Of a stretch of DNA of 64,000 nucleotides, positions 1 to 9,366 are shown piece by piece. The number at the start of each line of letters is the position of its first letter. Position 1 is the first letter of the stretch. Source of the DNA: JBLHGU01 sp047615875 (GTDB taxonomy: Bacteria; Pseudomonadota; Gammaproteobacteria; Arenicellales; CAJQKF01); assembly GCA_047615875.1 (NCBI GenBank), contig JBLHGU010000005.1:16645-80644 (forward strand), given 5' to 3'. The notes under the pieces are model-generated. The model was given only the letters and a program-made list of their open reading frames with translations. It did not search any database and was not told the origin of the DNA. The translations under genes were made by a program, and so were the position numbers.

Positions 1-1
1 T

Positions 2-175
2 CAAGGTAGATACATGTTTCGGAATGGTAAGTGGTTTCACTCCGCAGGTGATGAGGAAAGCCATGTGCGTTTTTCTGTTATGCACATTCTGGCTGGAGAA
101 AATGTTCAAAAAGCACCCGCTACTCTTCGCTTCCGTGCAGAGATCAATCTAGTGCCAACTCCGGCTGAAGGCTGA
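2..175 (+). CDS. C-terminal end of an unidentified protein (partial)
   Basis: An open frame enters from the left edge and ends with TGA at 173-175, eight bases before the CotH-like gene. The 57 visible residues include the stretches YMFRNGKWFHSAG and ATLRFRAEINLVP and show no motif I recognise. The short spacing and shared strand suggest it is the gene before the CotH/VTC/DUF4956 cassette in one operon. Function cannot be given from this fragment. Confidence 0.6.
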   Translation, partial: QGRYMFRNGKWFHSAGDEESHVRFSVMHILAGENVQKAPATLRFRAEINLVPTPAEG

Positions 176-183
176 GAAGGACG

Positions 184-2985
184 ATGCTTGGCCGGATATT
201 TTTGTGGTCCTGGGTAGTCACCTTACCAATCACCATTATGGGTGGGTACTGGCTATATGCCACATTGGATCGCTTCCACACATTCGCTGTTCGATATACC
301 GGAACTGAGGCCGGTGAGGGCAGCGGCATGGAACTTACTGCTATTGGCCAATATGAATTCGACATGCTGTGGCAAAGAATCCGAGCGGAAAAAAATCGCT
401 TGCTTGGTAATGAGTCAACCTTAAAGCCTGTGCGATTGTATATTCCCGAATCTGATATTAAGGCACTTGAGTCCTATTTGCCGCAGTCCGGTTACCAGAA
501 TGTTAAGGGTGCTATGTTGGCCGACGGCAAGTTGCTAAAGGTTAAATACAGATACAGGGGTGATTCGGTTTATCGCTGGGCCTGGTATAAAAAATCTCTT
601 CGGGTAAAAACCAGTAAAAAACGACTTTACGAGGGCATGAGAACCTTCAACTTGTTGGCTGCACGTTCCGCGGAACAACTAAACAATTATTTTTCCTATC
701 AACTGGCAAACATGATGGGGCTGATAGCTCCCACAACAGAGTTGGTCAGAGTCTATTTAAACGGCAAAGACCGCGGCGTTCATTTTCAGGTTGAGCAAAT
801 TGAAGAAGTTTTTTTACGCAACCGAGGATTGATGCCAGGGGATATCTATCGCGGCGAGATGGTTGGTAAAGATCGCTTTGTAGGTGGCAACGTAGAATCT
901 CTGTTTGATAGCATCGCCGGGTGGGATAAGGTCACGGTGAACAATCACTATGCTGAGGACTCATTTGCACCGTTGGAGAAATTGATTTCTCTGCTCAAGG
1001 CTCCAAACAATCCAGCGATACAAAACGAGTTGAGTAAATTTCTGGATATGGACGCCTGGGGATCTTTTAGTGTTTTTGAATCCCTTGCGCAAAGTACTCA
1101 CATGGATGATACCCATAATTGGCGCCTATACTATGACCCGTGGCGTCAGAAGTTCTTGCCTGTAGTGTGGGACACCATGGGTTGGTACAATGCTGTCCGC
1201 TCGGGGAAACTCCAGCCTTTGTCGATACCGAACACGCTAATAAGCACACTATTTCGCAATGGCGACTTTATAAGAGCACGCCATAAAGCGCTACTTAACG
1301 TGTTCGACAATCAAATAGATAAAAACTTCTTAAGGCTGGTGAACGATACCATCGAGGTTATGCAGCTGGAGAATAAAACCGACCCGTTTCTTCGTCCAAC
1401 AGACCCTGTACGAGTTAAGCAGGCAATGCATGAGCTGGGTAGACTAATTCGTGCATCATTCGAGTTAATTGATTATAGAAATAGCACCGCCAGCGATTTG
1501 GTGGAATATCACTTTTCCGAGAGTAACCTTGATCTCAAGTTTAGTGGCATATACCCTATAGACAGAATTAAGCTGACATTTGATCGGCCTGTACCTGAAG
1601 GTGGACAGGTATTGGCCCATTTCAACAATCCGGAGCCTAATGTGGTGGATGTCTCGGGCTTAACTTTTGTAAATGACAGAACGGTGGAAATTCATGCCAG
1701 TCTTTTACCCGACTTTGCGGTAGAACCCATTGCCAATAGCACTAGCAACAGGCGTGCTTCGTCTTTTGATATCGATCCTGGTGTAATGCGATTTGAATTT
1801 GTGGATTTGGATGCAAATACTCAATTAAATAACCTCGCCACTACCAGCAATCATATACAAACAACATCAACTCCTGTTGATTCAATAACCTCAGGCTCAT
1901 ACAGAACACTGCATTTTCCTATAGAAGAAAAACCCCTATCAAAACCCTTGCGTTGGAATGGCGAGATGCTGATCGGCAAAAGTATGGACATTAATCAGGA
2001 TCTATATATAGCGCCGGGTACCACCATTCGTTTGGCAGCTGGGGTTTCCGTAGTTACCCACGGAAAAGTAATCGCTGAAGGTAACTCACAGGAAATCATA
2101 CGGTTTATACCCGCCGCAACAGATGACGAACCCTGGGGCACATTCTCGATCCAGGGACGTGGAGCAGACGGCTCACAGTTCTCTCATTGTGAATTCTCAG
2201 GCGGTAGTGGATTAAAGACTGACCTTTATGAGTACTCGGCTTTGTTTTCCGTACACAATGTAAAACAGGTCAAAATATCTGATTGCACTTTTAAAAATAA
2301 CGCTGTTGTTGATGACATGCTGCATGGTGTCTATTCGGATATCGTGTTTGATCGAGTGACGTTTCAAAATGCTATATCCGATGCGTTGGATCTGGATAAT
2401 TCTGTGGCAACCATTAGCCATAGTCTATTTGACACAAGTGGTAACGATGGCATTGACCTAATGACAACCGAGGCCACCGTAATCGACAGCACCATTGTGA
2501 ACAACGGTGACAAAGGGATTTCAGTTGGCGAAGGCAGTCGGCTAACCGGTATAAATAACCGCGTGTCTGCAAACAAGATTGGCGTTCAGTCCAAAGATCG
2601 CTCTACCGCAATATTATTCAATAACACACTCAGTGACAACGAAGTCGCTTTGCACGTCTATCGCAAAAATTGGCAGTATGGAACAGGTGGACAAATTTTC
2701 GCAGCCAAGTCTGTGATAGAGAGTCAGTTTGATTCTGTGCCCGTGCTAGCAGAGAAGCGTTCTTCAATCGGTCTGTTTGATAACTTTACCAATCATAGTA
2801 TTAATAGCATTAAGGTTTTCAGCCAGCAGGTTGATGACCAAAACCGAAGTTCTGCCGCACAGCAAACTCTGCTATTCGACAAGAGTGTTGCTAGCCCAGA
2901 GATACAGCGAGCAATTCACGCTTTATCGAAGTCGCTACAAGATAAGATTTCGACCAGCAGACGCGGTATCAGCCAGCATGATTGA
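184..2985 (+). CDS. CotH-like kinase with C-terminal parallel beta-helix, membrane anchored
   Basis: 933 residues. The N-terminus has one hydrophobic segment (about residues 5-25), so the protein is probably anchored with the rest outside the cytoplasm. Residues about 90-470 look like a CotH kinase domain, with DDTHNWRLYYDP followed by LPVVWDTMGW matching the metal- and catalysis-associated Asp/Asn region of that family. Residues about 600-860 form short repeats typical of a right-handed parallel beta-helix (for example GTTIRLAAGVSVVTHGKVIAEG), a fold common in surface polysaccharide-binding proteins. CotH proteins phosphorylate spore-coat proteins in Bacillus; the target here is unknown. The next gene starts inside its stop region, so the two are translationally coupled. 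The ATG at 184 places the hydrophobic segment correctly. Confidence 0.8.
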   Translation: MLGRIFLWSWVVTLPITIMGGYWLYATLDRFHTFAVRYTGTEAGEGSGMELTAIGQYEFDMLWQRIRAEKNRLLGNESTLKPVRLYIPESDIKALESYLPQSGYQNVKGAMLADGKLLKVKYRYRGDSVYRWAWYKKSLRVKTSKKRLYEGMRTFNLLAARSAEQLNNYFSYQLANMMGLIAPTTELVRVYLNGKDRGVHFQVEQIEEVFLRNRGLMPGDIYRGEMVGKDRFVGGNVESLFDSIAGWDKVTVNNHYAEDSFAPLEKLISLLKAPNNPAIQNELSKFLDMDAWGSFSVFESLAQSTHMDDTHNWRLYYDPWRQKFLPVVWDTMGWYNAVRSGKLQPLSIPNTLISTLFRNGDFIRARHKALLNVFDNQIDKNFLRLVNDTIEVMQLENKTDPFLRPTDPVRVKQAMHELGRLIRASFELIDYRNSTASDLVEYHFSESNLDLKFSGIYPIDRIKLTFDRPVPEGGQVLAHFNNPEPNVVDVSGLTFVNDRTVEIHASLLPDFAVEPIANSTSNRRASSFDIDPGVMRFEFVDLDANTQLNNLATTSNHIQTTSTPVDSITSGSYRTLHFPIEEKPLSKPLRWNGEMLIGKSMDINQDLYIAPGTTIRLAAGVSVVTHGKVIAEGNSQEIIRFIPAATDDEPWGTFSIQGRGADGSQFSHCEFSGGSGLKTDLYEYSALFSVHNVKQVKISDCTFKNNAVVDDMLHGVYSDIVFDRVTFQNAISDALDLDNSVATISHSLFDTSGNDGIDLMTTEATVIDSTIVNNGDKGISVGEGSRLTGINNRVSANKIGVQSKDRSTAILFNNTLSDNEVALHVYRKNWQYGTGGQIFAAKSVIESQFDSVPVLAEKRSSIGLFDNFTNHSINSIKVFSQQVDDQNRSSAAQQTLLFDKSVASPEIQRAIHALSKSLQDKISTSRRGISQHD

Positions 2986-3751
2986 AGCGCTCAAAACAAC
3001 GCAAGTAGAGAAATCTCCGCTTCATTTCGCGCGACTGGAATTCAAATACTTGTTACCGGCAGCTAAACGCAAACAGGTCGAAAAGGACCTTCAGTACTTT
3101 TTGGAGTTCGATCCCTTTGTAGCTGACCGTGAAGAGCATCGATATATTGTACGTAGTCTATATTACGATGACCTGAGGTACAGTGCTTTTCACGATAAGA
3201 TAGATGGTCTACACACCCGATCGAAATTCCGACTTCGAACCTACACAAAAAGTCCTCAGGAACCAGCACCATTATTTCTGGAGATTAAAGGTCGACACAA
3301 CAACCTGGTATTCAAACATCGTGCCCCTGTTAACAGGCTTGGCTTTGACTGGGGTATATTAAGCGACCAGTCATTAACGAAAGCGCTGTTAGAAAACACC
3401 GCTGCCAGTAAGGTTCGCGATCAGTTTACCTTTCAGTTGTTTCGGAAAAATCTTCGACCTGTTGCATTAATCGATTATCAACGTCGGCCCTATATCAGCA
3501 AATATGACCCCGGTTTTCGCATCACATTTGATGAACAATTGCTCGCTACTCGAACAAGGTGTCTTTTTCCAGGACCTGAACTACAGCCCAGACAAGTTGT
3601 TGCCGGGTATACAGTGCTTGAGGTGAAGTTTCGTCACCACATGCCGTCCTGGTTTCATCAAGTGTTGCAAAGTCATGAACTGAGACGCATATCAATTTCT
3701 AAAATTGTCTCTGGCATGGAGGTCCTTGGTCTTGCGAAAGATGAACAATAG
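2978..3751 (+). CDS. VTC-domain protein (polyphosphate polymerase-like)
   Basis: 257 residues from the ATG at 2978, which overlaps the CotH-like stop codon by eight bases. The open frame extends further upstream, but that part overlaps the neighbour and lacks domain signal. The VTC/CYTH-type tunnel is recognisable: RLEFKYLLP near the start, YIVRSLYYDD, KFRLRTYT, LFLEIKGRHNN, RPVALIDYQRRPY, FRITFDEQL and VLEVKFRHHMPSW, alternating acidic and basic strand residues. In eukaryotic Vtc4 this domain makes polyphosphate from ATP. Bacterial VTC proteins next to CotH and DUF4956 genes are common, but their product is not settled. Confidence 0.82.
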   Translation: MIEALKTTQVEKSPLHFARLEFKYLLPAAKRKQVEKDLQYFLEFDPFVADREEHRYIVRSLYYDDLRYSAFHDKIDGLHTRSKFRLRTYTKSPQEPAPLFLEIKGRHNNLVFKHRAPVNRLGFDWGILSDQSLTKALLENTAASKVRDQFTFQLFRKNLRPVALIDYQRRPYISKYDPGFRITFDEQLLATRTRCLFPGPELQPRQVVAGYTVLEVKFRHHMPSWFHQVLQSHELRRISISKIVSGMEVLGLAKDEQ

Positions 3752-3826
3752 ACCCGGGCATAAACAGAGCTTACTCAAATACATTGCCAGATTGAAAATA
3801 CCACTTAAGCAACATAGAGGAATACT

Positions 3827-4510
3827 GTGGACACAATAGTACTCAACCCGGAAGGAAGTCTTCTTAACTACTCCAATACCGAGATGGTGGTAAATATTAT
3901 TGCCGCCCTGGCTATAGGTGTCCTCCTGTCGCTGGTGTATAGATTTACCCACAAGGGCCTATCTTATTCCCAGTCCTATACACAAACCCTGGTTTTTGTA
4001 ACAGTTATTGTGGCCATTGTCATGATGGTTATTGGTAGTAGCCTGGCGCGGGCTTTTGCTTTGGTGGGTGCACTGTCAATTATTCGATTCAGAACCGTAT
4101 TGAAAGATACCAAGGATATGGCTTATGTATTCAGCTCGTTGGCGTTAGGAATGGCGGCGGGAACGGGTAACTATTTTCTCGCTACAGTCGGTTTTCTGTT
4201 TATAGCCTCTATCGCGCTAATAATGAAGCAAACGAATTTTGGGGCGATTTACAAAAGTGAATTTATTCTGCGCTTCAGACTCAGCCACGATGGTGATAAT
4301 CAGAGCCATATAAAAACCATTGAGGGGGTATGTAAGCGATTTGACGTTTTGCACATGGAACCTTCAGGAGACAATAAAAGTGTCAGTCTTACCTACGATA
4401 TAGCGTTAAGAGACGACATAACTGCGGATGAGTTAACCCGTAAAATGGGCTCATTAGATAATGTTTCAGAAGTAGTTTTAATTGCTTCGACGAATGATGT
4501 AGATTACTGA
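3827..4510 (+). CDS. DUF4956 family membrane protein
   Basis: 227 residues from GTG at 3827, with AGAGG seven bases upstream. Four hydrophobic segments lie within residues about 20-145, with the conserved-looking loop ALVGALSIIRFRTVLKDTKDMAYVF between them. The last 80 residues are a soluble cytoplasmic-type domain. DUF4956 proteins regularly accompany VTC-domain polymerases; a role as membrane partner or channel for the polymer is inferred from that association only. It lies 75 bases after the VTC gene on the same strand and is probably the last gene of the unit, because the next genes converge on it. Confidence 0.85.
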   Translation: MDTIVLNPEGSLLNYSNTEMVVNIIAALAIGVLLSLVYRFTHKGLSYSQSYTQTLVFVTVIVAIVMMVIGSSLARAFALVGALSIIRFRTVLKDTKDMAYVFSSLALGMAAGTGNYFLATVGFLFIASIALIMKQTNFGAIYKSEFILRFRLSHDGDNQSHIKTIEGVCKRFDVLHMEPSGDNKSVSLTYDIALRDDITADELTRKMGSLDNVSEVVLIASTNDVDY

Positions 4511-4552
4511 TTTGCATCTGAATCCGATGGGCTTCCGGAAATAGATGATTCG

Positions 4553-4578
4553 GCTAGTCAGCTAACATTCAGACTAGC
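4553..4578. terminator. Hairpin between convergent genes
   Basis: GCTAGTC at 4553-4559 and its complement GACTAGC at 4572-4578 enclose a 12-base loop. The hairpin lies between the DUF4956 gene (+) and tctA (-) and includes the tctA stop codon. Its position fits a bidirectional terminator, although only a short TCTTTT follows on the plus strand. Confidence 0.45.
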
Positions 4579-6073
4579 GGCGATCTTTTGACAAGAACCA
4601 GAACAACGAAATTACTGACAGAGCCATTAAGACAAGAGCAATCGGATAGTCAACAATCCGTGTCAAATCTGCATTCATCAATGCCAAACTTTGCGACAGG
4701 GAAATCTCGAAGCGTGGACCTAAAAAGAAGGCGATGATAAATATCACAACGGAGTATCCGAAGCTCGTCATCAAATAACCAATGGCCGCAAATATCAGCA
4801 TGACGGCCACACCAAAGATGCCACCAGTCGCCATAGATACACCAACAATGCATAACAACAAGGCACTGGCAAAAATAACTGACTCCGGAGCAGATACCAC
4901 TTTCACCCAGAATCGCAAGCCTATTTGGCCGACCCAAAGATTGAGAAAGTTTGCCATAAGCATGGCTCCGAACAGTCCGTATATCAGGCGGCCCTGATCC
5001 TGGAACAATAACGGCCCGGGTTGAATTCCGTGGATCATGAAAGCGCTAATAATCAGCGCTGCGCCCACACTACCGGGTATGCCTAAGGTTAATAAAGGAA
5101 TCAGATTAGCCCCAACCACCGCAGAGTTAGCCGATTCTGCTGCGGCGATACCCTGCAGGTTTCCCTTACCAAAACTCTCAGGATTTTTCGATGCGGCCTT
5201 GGCCATCGCGTAGGACATAAACGCCGCAGCAGTAGATCCTATACCCGGTAAAGCACCCAGAATAGTGCCAATACCTGCGCCTCTTAACAGAGTAAAACGA
5301 CAGGCCCAATATTCTGACCAGGTTACTCGTTGATCGTCGGGATTACCTGTGTCTTTAATTTCTACCGCTGATTTTACACTGCCATGAATATGCGAGAGTC
5401 GACGCAGAATTTCAGAAATCGCCAACATACCAATAGCCACCGATGCCAGGGGTAAACCATCGTAGAGCTCATAATAACCAAAGATCAGACGGGGATTATA
5501 ATTTTCAGGATCGGCACCAATGCTGGCACATAGCAAACCAAACGCAGCTGCCATGATGCCCTTTACCAGGGAATCACCAACCAATCCAGATAAGACCGAG
5601 AAGGCAAAAATCATCAATGCAAAAACTTCAACCGGTCCCATGCGCAAGGCCAGGATGGCCAGAGGTGCTGATACACTAATCAGTACAATGTCGCTAAAGG
5701 TATCACCGGTGACCGATGAAAATAGTGCCATCTTAGTTGCCTTCAATGGCTTGCCCTGACGTGCCAGCGGATAACCATCCAAAGCAGTGGCCGCGGCGTC
5801 CGGTGTGCCCGGTGTATTCATAAGAACAGCCGGTACTGCCCCTCCTACCAATCCACCTTTGTTAACGCCAACCAGAAATGCAATGGCTGGCAACGTATCA
5901 AGACCAAAGGTAAAGGGTATAGCAATGGCCATCGCCATGATGGGACCAATACCAGGCACAGCGCCAACAAACTGGCCAACTACCACACCGAATAGCACAA
6001 AGGCCAGATTCCACAGAGTGAAGGCGTCTGAAAATCCTGCCAGAATGGTCGCAAGATCAACCAACGTATTCAC
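4574..6073 (-). CDS. tctA: Tripartite tricarboxylate transporter, large membrane subunit TctA
   Basis: 499 residues, very hydrophobic, about 11-12 membrane segments. Typical TctA stretches are visible: GAVPGIGPIMAMAIAIPFTF near residue 38, MNTPGTPDAAATALDGYPLARQGKPLKATK near 85, and GALPGIGSTAAAF near 265. It is the large channel subunit that imports a carboxylate delivered by the TctC binding protein, using an ion gradient. The GTG start directly abuts the tctB stop, so the genes are coupled. Substrate cannot be read from sequence; the neighbouring catabolic genes and shared MarR control suggest it feeds that pathway. Confidence 0.95.
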   Translation of the reverse strand: MNTLVDLATILAGFSDAFTLWNLAFVLFGVVVGQFVGAVPGIGPIMAMAIAIPFTFGLDTLPAIAFLVGVNKGGLVGGAVPAVLMNTPGTPDAAATALDGYPLARQGKPLKATKMALFSSVTGDTFSDIVLISVSAPLAILALRMGPVEVFALMIFAFSVLSGLVGDSLVKGIMAAAFGLLCASIGADPENYNPRLIFGYYELYDGLPLASVAIGMLAISEILRRLSHIHGSVKSAVEIKDTGNPDDQRVTWSEYWACRFTLLRGAGIGTILGALPGIGSTAAAFMSYAMAKAASKNPESFGKGNLQGIAAAESANSAVVGANLIPLLTLGIPGSVGAALIISAFMIHGIQPGPLLFQDQGRLIYGLFGAMLMANFLNLWVGQIGLRFWVKVVSAPESVIFASALLLCIVGVSMATGGIFGVAVMLIFAAIGYLMTSFGYSVVIFIIAFFLGPRFEISLSQSLALMNADLTRIVDYPIALVLMALSVISLFWFLSKDRR

Positions 6074-6499
6074 TCATGGTAAAGCCCGCTCTAGTGCTCG
6101 TTCAACTAGAAACCAAATCACCAGCGGCATCCCAGCAACCCCAGCCAATAACCATAAAGGTCGTCTTTCGCCAATAACCAGCATGAGAATCAGGGCAATT
6201 ACCGGGGCGGTATAAATAAACCCCAGTAAAGACATTACGTAGAGCCCCAGAGCCAGGATCATCAAAAAGAATCCAGCACGAAAAAACACCTTAGAATTTT
6301 CGGCCTGAAAGTTGGTGGGTTTTATTAGTAACAACAAACCACCTATGCTGATAACTACAGCAACGGCATAGGGAATGGTATCTGGCGATACCCAACTATC
6401 TTCAGATGAATCTACATAAACCGGTATGATCCAGATCGCCAACAGCAACCCGAAGACCAGGAAAAATAGCCCACTGATACGATCGGCATTGATAAACAT
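6074..6499 (-). CDS. tctB: Tripartite tricarboxylate transporter, small membrane subunit TctB
   Basis: 141 residues with four hydrophobic segments, the size and topology of TctB, the small helper membrane subunit of TTT transporters. TctB sequences vary widely, so the call rests on topology and on position between tctC and tctA. The gene ends immediately before the tctA start and begins 57 bases after tctC. Confidence 0.88.
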   Translation of the reverse strand: MFINADRISGLFFLVFGLLLAIWIIPVYVDSSEDSWVSPDTIPYAVAVVISIGGLLLLIKPTNFQAENSKVFFRAGFFLMILALGLYVMSLLGFIYTAPVIALILMLVIGERRPLWLLAGVAGMPLVIWFLVERALERALP

Positions 6500-6556
6500 A
6501 GATAACCACTCACTAAAAACCTTCGTTGAGTAACTTACTCAACGGAGGATTAGTCA

Positions 6557-7504
6557 TTAGTTTCCGAAAAGAACCTTCACGTTTTCAATACCGTCTACCA
6601 ACATCTTCTTGGTCCCTTCTGGCCCAAGATTCAGAACCTCGGTAGTGGCAGCATTACGGACAATTTCAGCTACCTGGTCTGATGCGATAGCGTTACCTAG
6701 CGCATCAGTTAAAGCAGCTAACGCAGCAGCGTCAGTGCCTGCGGTAGTGGCAAAGTAGAAATAGGGATCTAGAAAAACGTCATAACCGGCTTCGCGAACA
6801 GTAGGCGTGTCTGGTGCGTAGCTATGACGAGTATCGTTGGCACTGGCAATCATTTTAAAATCACCGGACTCCAGATATTTGATATGAGTCCCGGCAGAGA
6901 AGCCGGCCATAACCTGACCACCTAATAGAAGCTTCTGGGTCTCTGCTTCACCCTTGGTTGAAACAAATCTGAATTTTGCACCAGCTGTTTTATCCACAAC
7001 ACTCAAGAGCAGCTTTTGCGGGGGCGCACCAAAACCGATAGCCATTCCGTCATTCGCTTTGGCATGTTCGATCATACCCTGTAGATCATCAAATGGCGCA
7101 TCGGCACGTGCAATCAATGCTAATTGAGCCTTGGCCACGGTGCCCAGATAGTCAAAACTATCCAGGTCAAAACCAAGCTCCGCACCGCGCTTAACAATAT
7201 TAATCATCACCGGCATATTTACACCCATACCGATTACCATGCCTTTCGCAGGCATTTTTGCGATGCCTGTAAACATAGCAACACCACCACCACCGGTTTT
7301 ATTTTCAGCGATAATATTCCAGCCGGTTTGCTCTTTCATTACCTTGGCAATTACCCGACCCATAACATCCGTCGAGCCACCGGCACCAAAACCTATCTGT
7401 AGTTTCAAGGGGCCCTGGGGTTTCCAGTCCGCAGCATGACCAGCGCTCGCGGCAATAATCATTGCGCCGGAAACTGCGGCCAGCATAATTTGCTTAATAG
7501 TCAT
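6557..7504 (-). CDS. tctC: TctC/Bug-type periplasmic substrate-binding protein
   Basis: 315 residues from the ATG at 7504, which has a strong GGAGAAAG ribosome site. A longer frame starts at 7552 but would add 16 residues in front of a good signal peptide, so the inner start is preferred. The signal peptide ends at about SAGHA-ADW. LKLQIGFGAGGSTDVMGRVIA and IIAENKTGGGG are typical of TTT binding proteins, which hold the carboxylates of their ligand between two lobes. It delivers substrate to TctAB. First transporter gene of the minus-strand unit, 64 bases after marR. Confidence 0.92.
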   Translation of the reverse strand: MTIKQIMLAAVSGAMIIAASAGHAADWKPQGPLKLQIGFGAGGSTDVMGRVIAKVMKEQTGWNIIAENKTGGGGVAMFTGIAKMPAKGMVIGMGVNMPVMINIVKRGAELGFDLDSFDYLGTVAKAQLALIARADAPFDDLQGMIEHAKANDGMAIGFGAPPQKLLLSVVDKTAGAKFRFVSTKGEAETQKLLLGGQVMAGFSAGTHIKYLESGDFKMIASANDTRHSYAPDTPTVREAGYDVFLDPYFYFATTAGTDAAALAALTDALGNAIASDQVAEIVRNAATTEVLNLGPEGTKKMLVDGIENVKVLFGN

Positions 7505-7568
7505 CAAACTTTCTCCAAAAAAAGAATTTATAAATTGAATTTCTTGCTGCACAACTTAGTGCAACAAT

Positions 7569-8066
7569 TCAGGCAACGGCCTTATTACCCTTAGATGTCA
7601 TCCCTCTTGCTTGCAAAGACGCCTGGGCAATTCGCTCGGACATAGCCAGGTACTGTTTTATTTCTGTCAGCGTAAATTCATCATCAATTGTGCTACAGAA
7701 TTGCTCAATAATTGGCGAATAAATCTTAATTTGTTGCCTGCCTTTTCGCGTCAGGCTAAACAGTCTGTTACGACGATCTTCGACTCCTCGCTCAGTTTTA
7801 ATGAACTTGCGCTCTTCCAGGCTACGCAAAGAGCGACTTACCTGGGCCTGCTGCATTTTAGTAAAGGCTACTATTTCCTTCTGGGTAGTGAGGCCCGCAT
7901 CAAAAAGCTTGAGACAAATACGCCATTCAATCAGAGATAGTTCACCGAATTCGTTAAACACCTTCTCTAATTCCCCGCGAACTAATTGTGATAACCGCTG
8001 CGTTGCAATCGCAACTGAGCTGGCAATACGAGGCATGGTTTGAAGATCGAGGTAGTCGTTTGACAC
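7569..8066 (-). CDS. MarR-family transcriptional regulator
   Basis: 165 residues with a winged helix-turn-helix: TQKEIVAFTKMQQAQVSRSLRSLEERKFI followed by the wing EDRRNRLFSLTRKG. MarR dimers bind palindromes and usually repress adjacent operons until a small, often aromatic or carboxylic, ligand binds. The gene is divergent from the aminotransferase operon, and a perfect inverted repeat lies in the promoter between them. The start is taken as GTG at 8066; an ATG at residue 11 is possible and neither has a strong ribosome site. It heads the marR-tctCBA unit, so it likely controls both directions. Confidence 0.88.
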   Translation of the reverse strand: MSNDYLDLQTMPRIASSVAIATQRLSQLVRGELEKVFNEFGELSLIEWRICLKLFDAGLTTQKEIVAFTKMQQAQVSRSLRSLEERKFIKTERGVEDRRNRLFSLTRKGRQQIKIYSPIIEQFCSTIDDEFTLTEIKQYLAMSERIAQASLQARGMTSKGNKAVA

Positions 8067-8099
8067 TGTTTAAAAATTATCCAGGTAGACAATGTTATT

Positions 8100-8140
8100 T
8101 TGAAGTTATATGCTGAGTCATATAATGTCAACACATATAA
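8100..8140 (+). promoter_or_regulatory. Promoter with palindromic MarR-type operator
   Basis: TTATATG (8106-8112) and CATATAA (8119-8125) form a perfect inverted repeat with a six-base spacer; a third CATATAA half-site is at 8134-8140. A -35-like TTGAAG (8100-8105) and a consensus -10 TATAAT (8121-8126) flank and overlap it, with a short 15-base spacer. A repressor bound here would block polymerase. The likely start point lies about 15 bases before the aminotransferase ATG, which lacks a ribosome site, so the transcript may have a very short leader. Confidence 0.7.
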
Positions 8141-8148
8141 AATAGCAC

Positions 8149-9339
8149 ATGCTCGAAACCCTTGCCGAAAGCCAGCCCGAAGCACTCCTGCAGATTTCGA
8201 TAGATTTTGCCGCTGACACACGCACTGAAAAAATTGACCTTGGCGTGGGCGTCTACCGCAACCAGCAAGGCCAAACTCACATACTGAACACAGTAAAAGA
8301 TGCCGAGGCCAGACTGGTCGAACAGCAGCAGACCAAATCCTATGTTGGATTGCTAGGTGATACACAATTCAATAAAGCGATATCTGATTTGATACTTGGG
8401 CCGCAACTGGTTATGGACCGTCTTGCCGTTTTGCAAACCCCTGGTGGTAGTGCAGCCTTACGCTTGCTGTTCGAACTGGTTAAAAATGCTAATCCTAAAG
8501 CCAACCTTTGGTTACCAGACCCAAGCTGGGCAAATCATCTACCAACCGTGCAAACCGTAGGTCTAAACTGCGATATTTATCCTTACTACGACGCGAACAC
8601 AAGCAGTCTAAATTTTTCCGCCATGACCGAGGCCCTGCAGAAACTTTCCGGTAATGACGTAGTGCTCCTGCATAGTTGTTGCCACAATCCCACCGGTGCA
8701 GACCTTAGCGCTGACCAATGGGATATTGTCGCAGACCTGGCACAGAAAAATGGCTTCATTCCCCTGGTGGATATGGCCTATCACGGTTTTGCGAACGGTC
8801 TAAACGCTGATGCCTATGGTGTCAGGCAACTGGCCAGCAAGTGCCCGGAACTATTACTGGCTTATTCCTGTTCGAAGAACTTTGCCATTTATCGCGAACG
8901 AACCGGTATTGCGTTGGTGCAATCAAAAACTCATGAAAATGCTGCACGGGCACTAGGACAAATGAAAGCCGTGGTACGTGCCAACTATTCGATGCCGCCC
9001 GACCATGGTGCCGCAGTTGTACGAATAATATTGCAGGATAAGAGCTTAAGAGAAAGCTGGGCATTGGAACTAGAATCTATACAACAAAGAATTCAAGGTC
9101 TACGCAAATGTTTAGCGAATGAGTTTCGACGCCAAACGGGATCAAATCACTATGCACGCATTACTCAACAGAACGGCATTTTTTCAATGTTGAATCTAAG
9201 TCCGGATCAAGTTCAGGTTTTACGTGACCACTTCGCTATTTATATGCCGAGGGATGGCAGAATCAACATCGCAGGGCTTAATGAAAGCAACGTGGCTTAC
9301 TTTGTCACAGCTATTACAAGCTTCAATCAAGAATTTTAA
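8149..9339 (+). CDS. Class I aromatic/aspartate-type aminotransferase
   Basis: 396 residues, the full length of AspC/TyrB enzymes. The N-terminal IDLGVGVYRNQQGQTHIL, the CHNPTGADLS motif and SCSKNFAIYRERTG with the PLP-binding Lys at residue 243 are clear. It should exchange an amino group between an amino acid and a 2-oxo acid. It is the first gene of a four-gene plus-strand operon whose next member is a ThDP enzyme, which suggests that the 2-oxo acid product is then decarboxylated. Which amino acid is used is not shown. The group begins directly after the MarR operator. Confidence 0.93.
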   Translation: MLETLAESQPEALLQISIDFAADTRTEKIDLGVGVYRNQQGQTHILNTVKDAEARLVEQQQTKSYVGLLGDTQFNKAISDLILGPQLVMDRLAVLQTPGGSAALRLLFELVKNANPKANLWLPDPSWANHLPTVQTVGLNCDIYPYYDANTSSLNFSAMTEALQKLSGNDVVLLHSCCHNPTGADLSADQWDIVADLAQKNGFIPLVDMAYHGFANGLNADAYGVRQLASKCPELLLAYSCSKNFAIYRERTGIALVQSKTHENAARALGQMKAVVRANYSMPPDHGAAVVRIILQDKSLRESWALELESIQQRIQGLRKCLANEFRRQTGSNHYARITQQNGIFSMLNLSPDQVQVLRDHFAIYMPRDGRINIAGLNESNVAYFVTAITSFNQEF

Positions 9340-9366
9340 ACTCCGGCAATATCTGGTCCATTTCCC

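Noticed and set aside
2777..2977. Upstream extension of the VTC-domain frame
   Set aside because: It overlaps the CotH-like gene by 200 bases and encodes no domain sequence; the ATG at 2978 overlapping the stop is the usual coupled start.
5787..6215. A 142-codon plus-strand frame opposite tctA/tctB
   Set aside because: Low-complexity Pro/Thr/Ala-rich translation is expected from the antisense of membrane protein genes, with no ribosome site.
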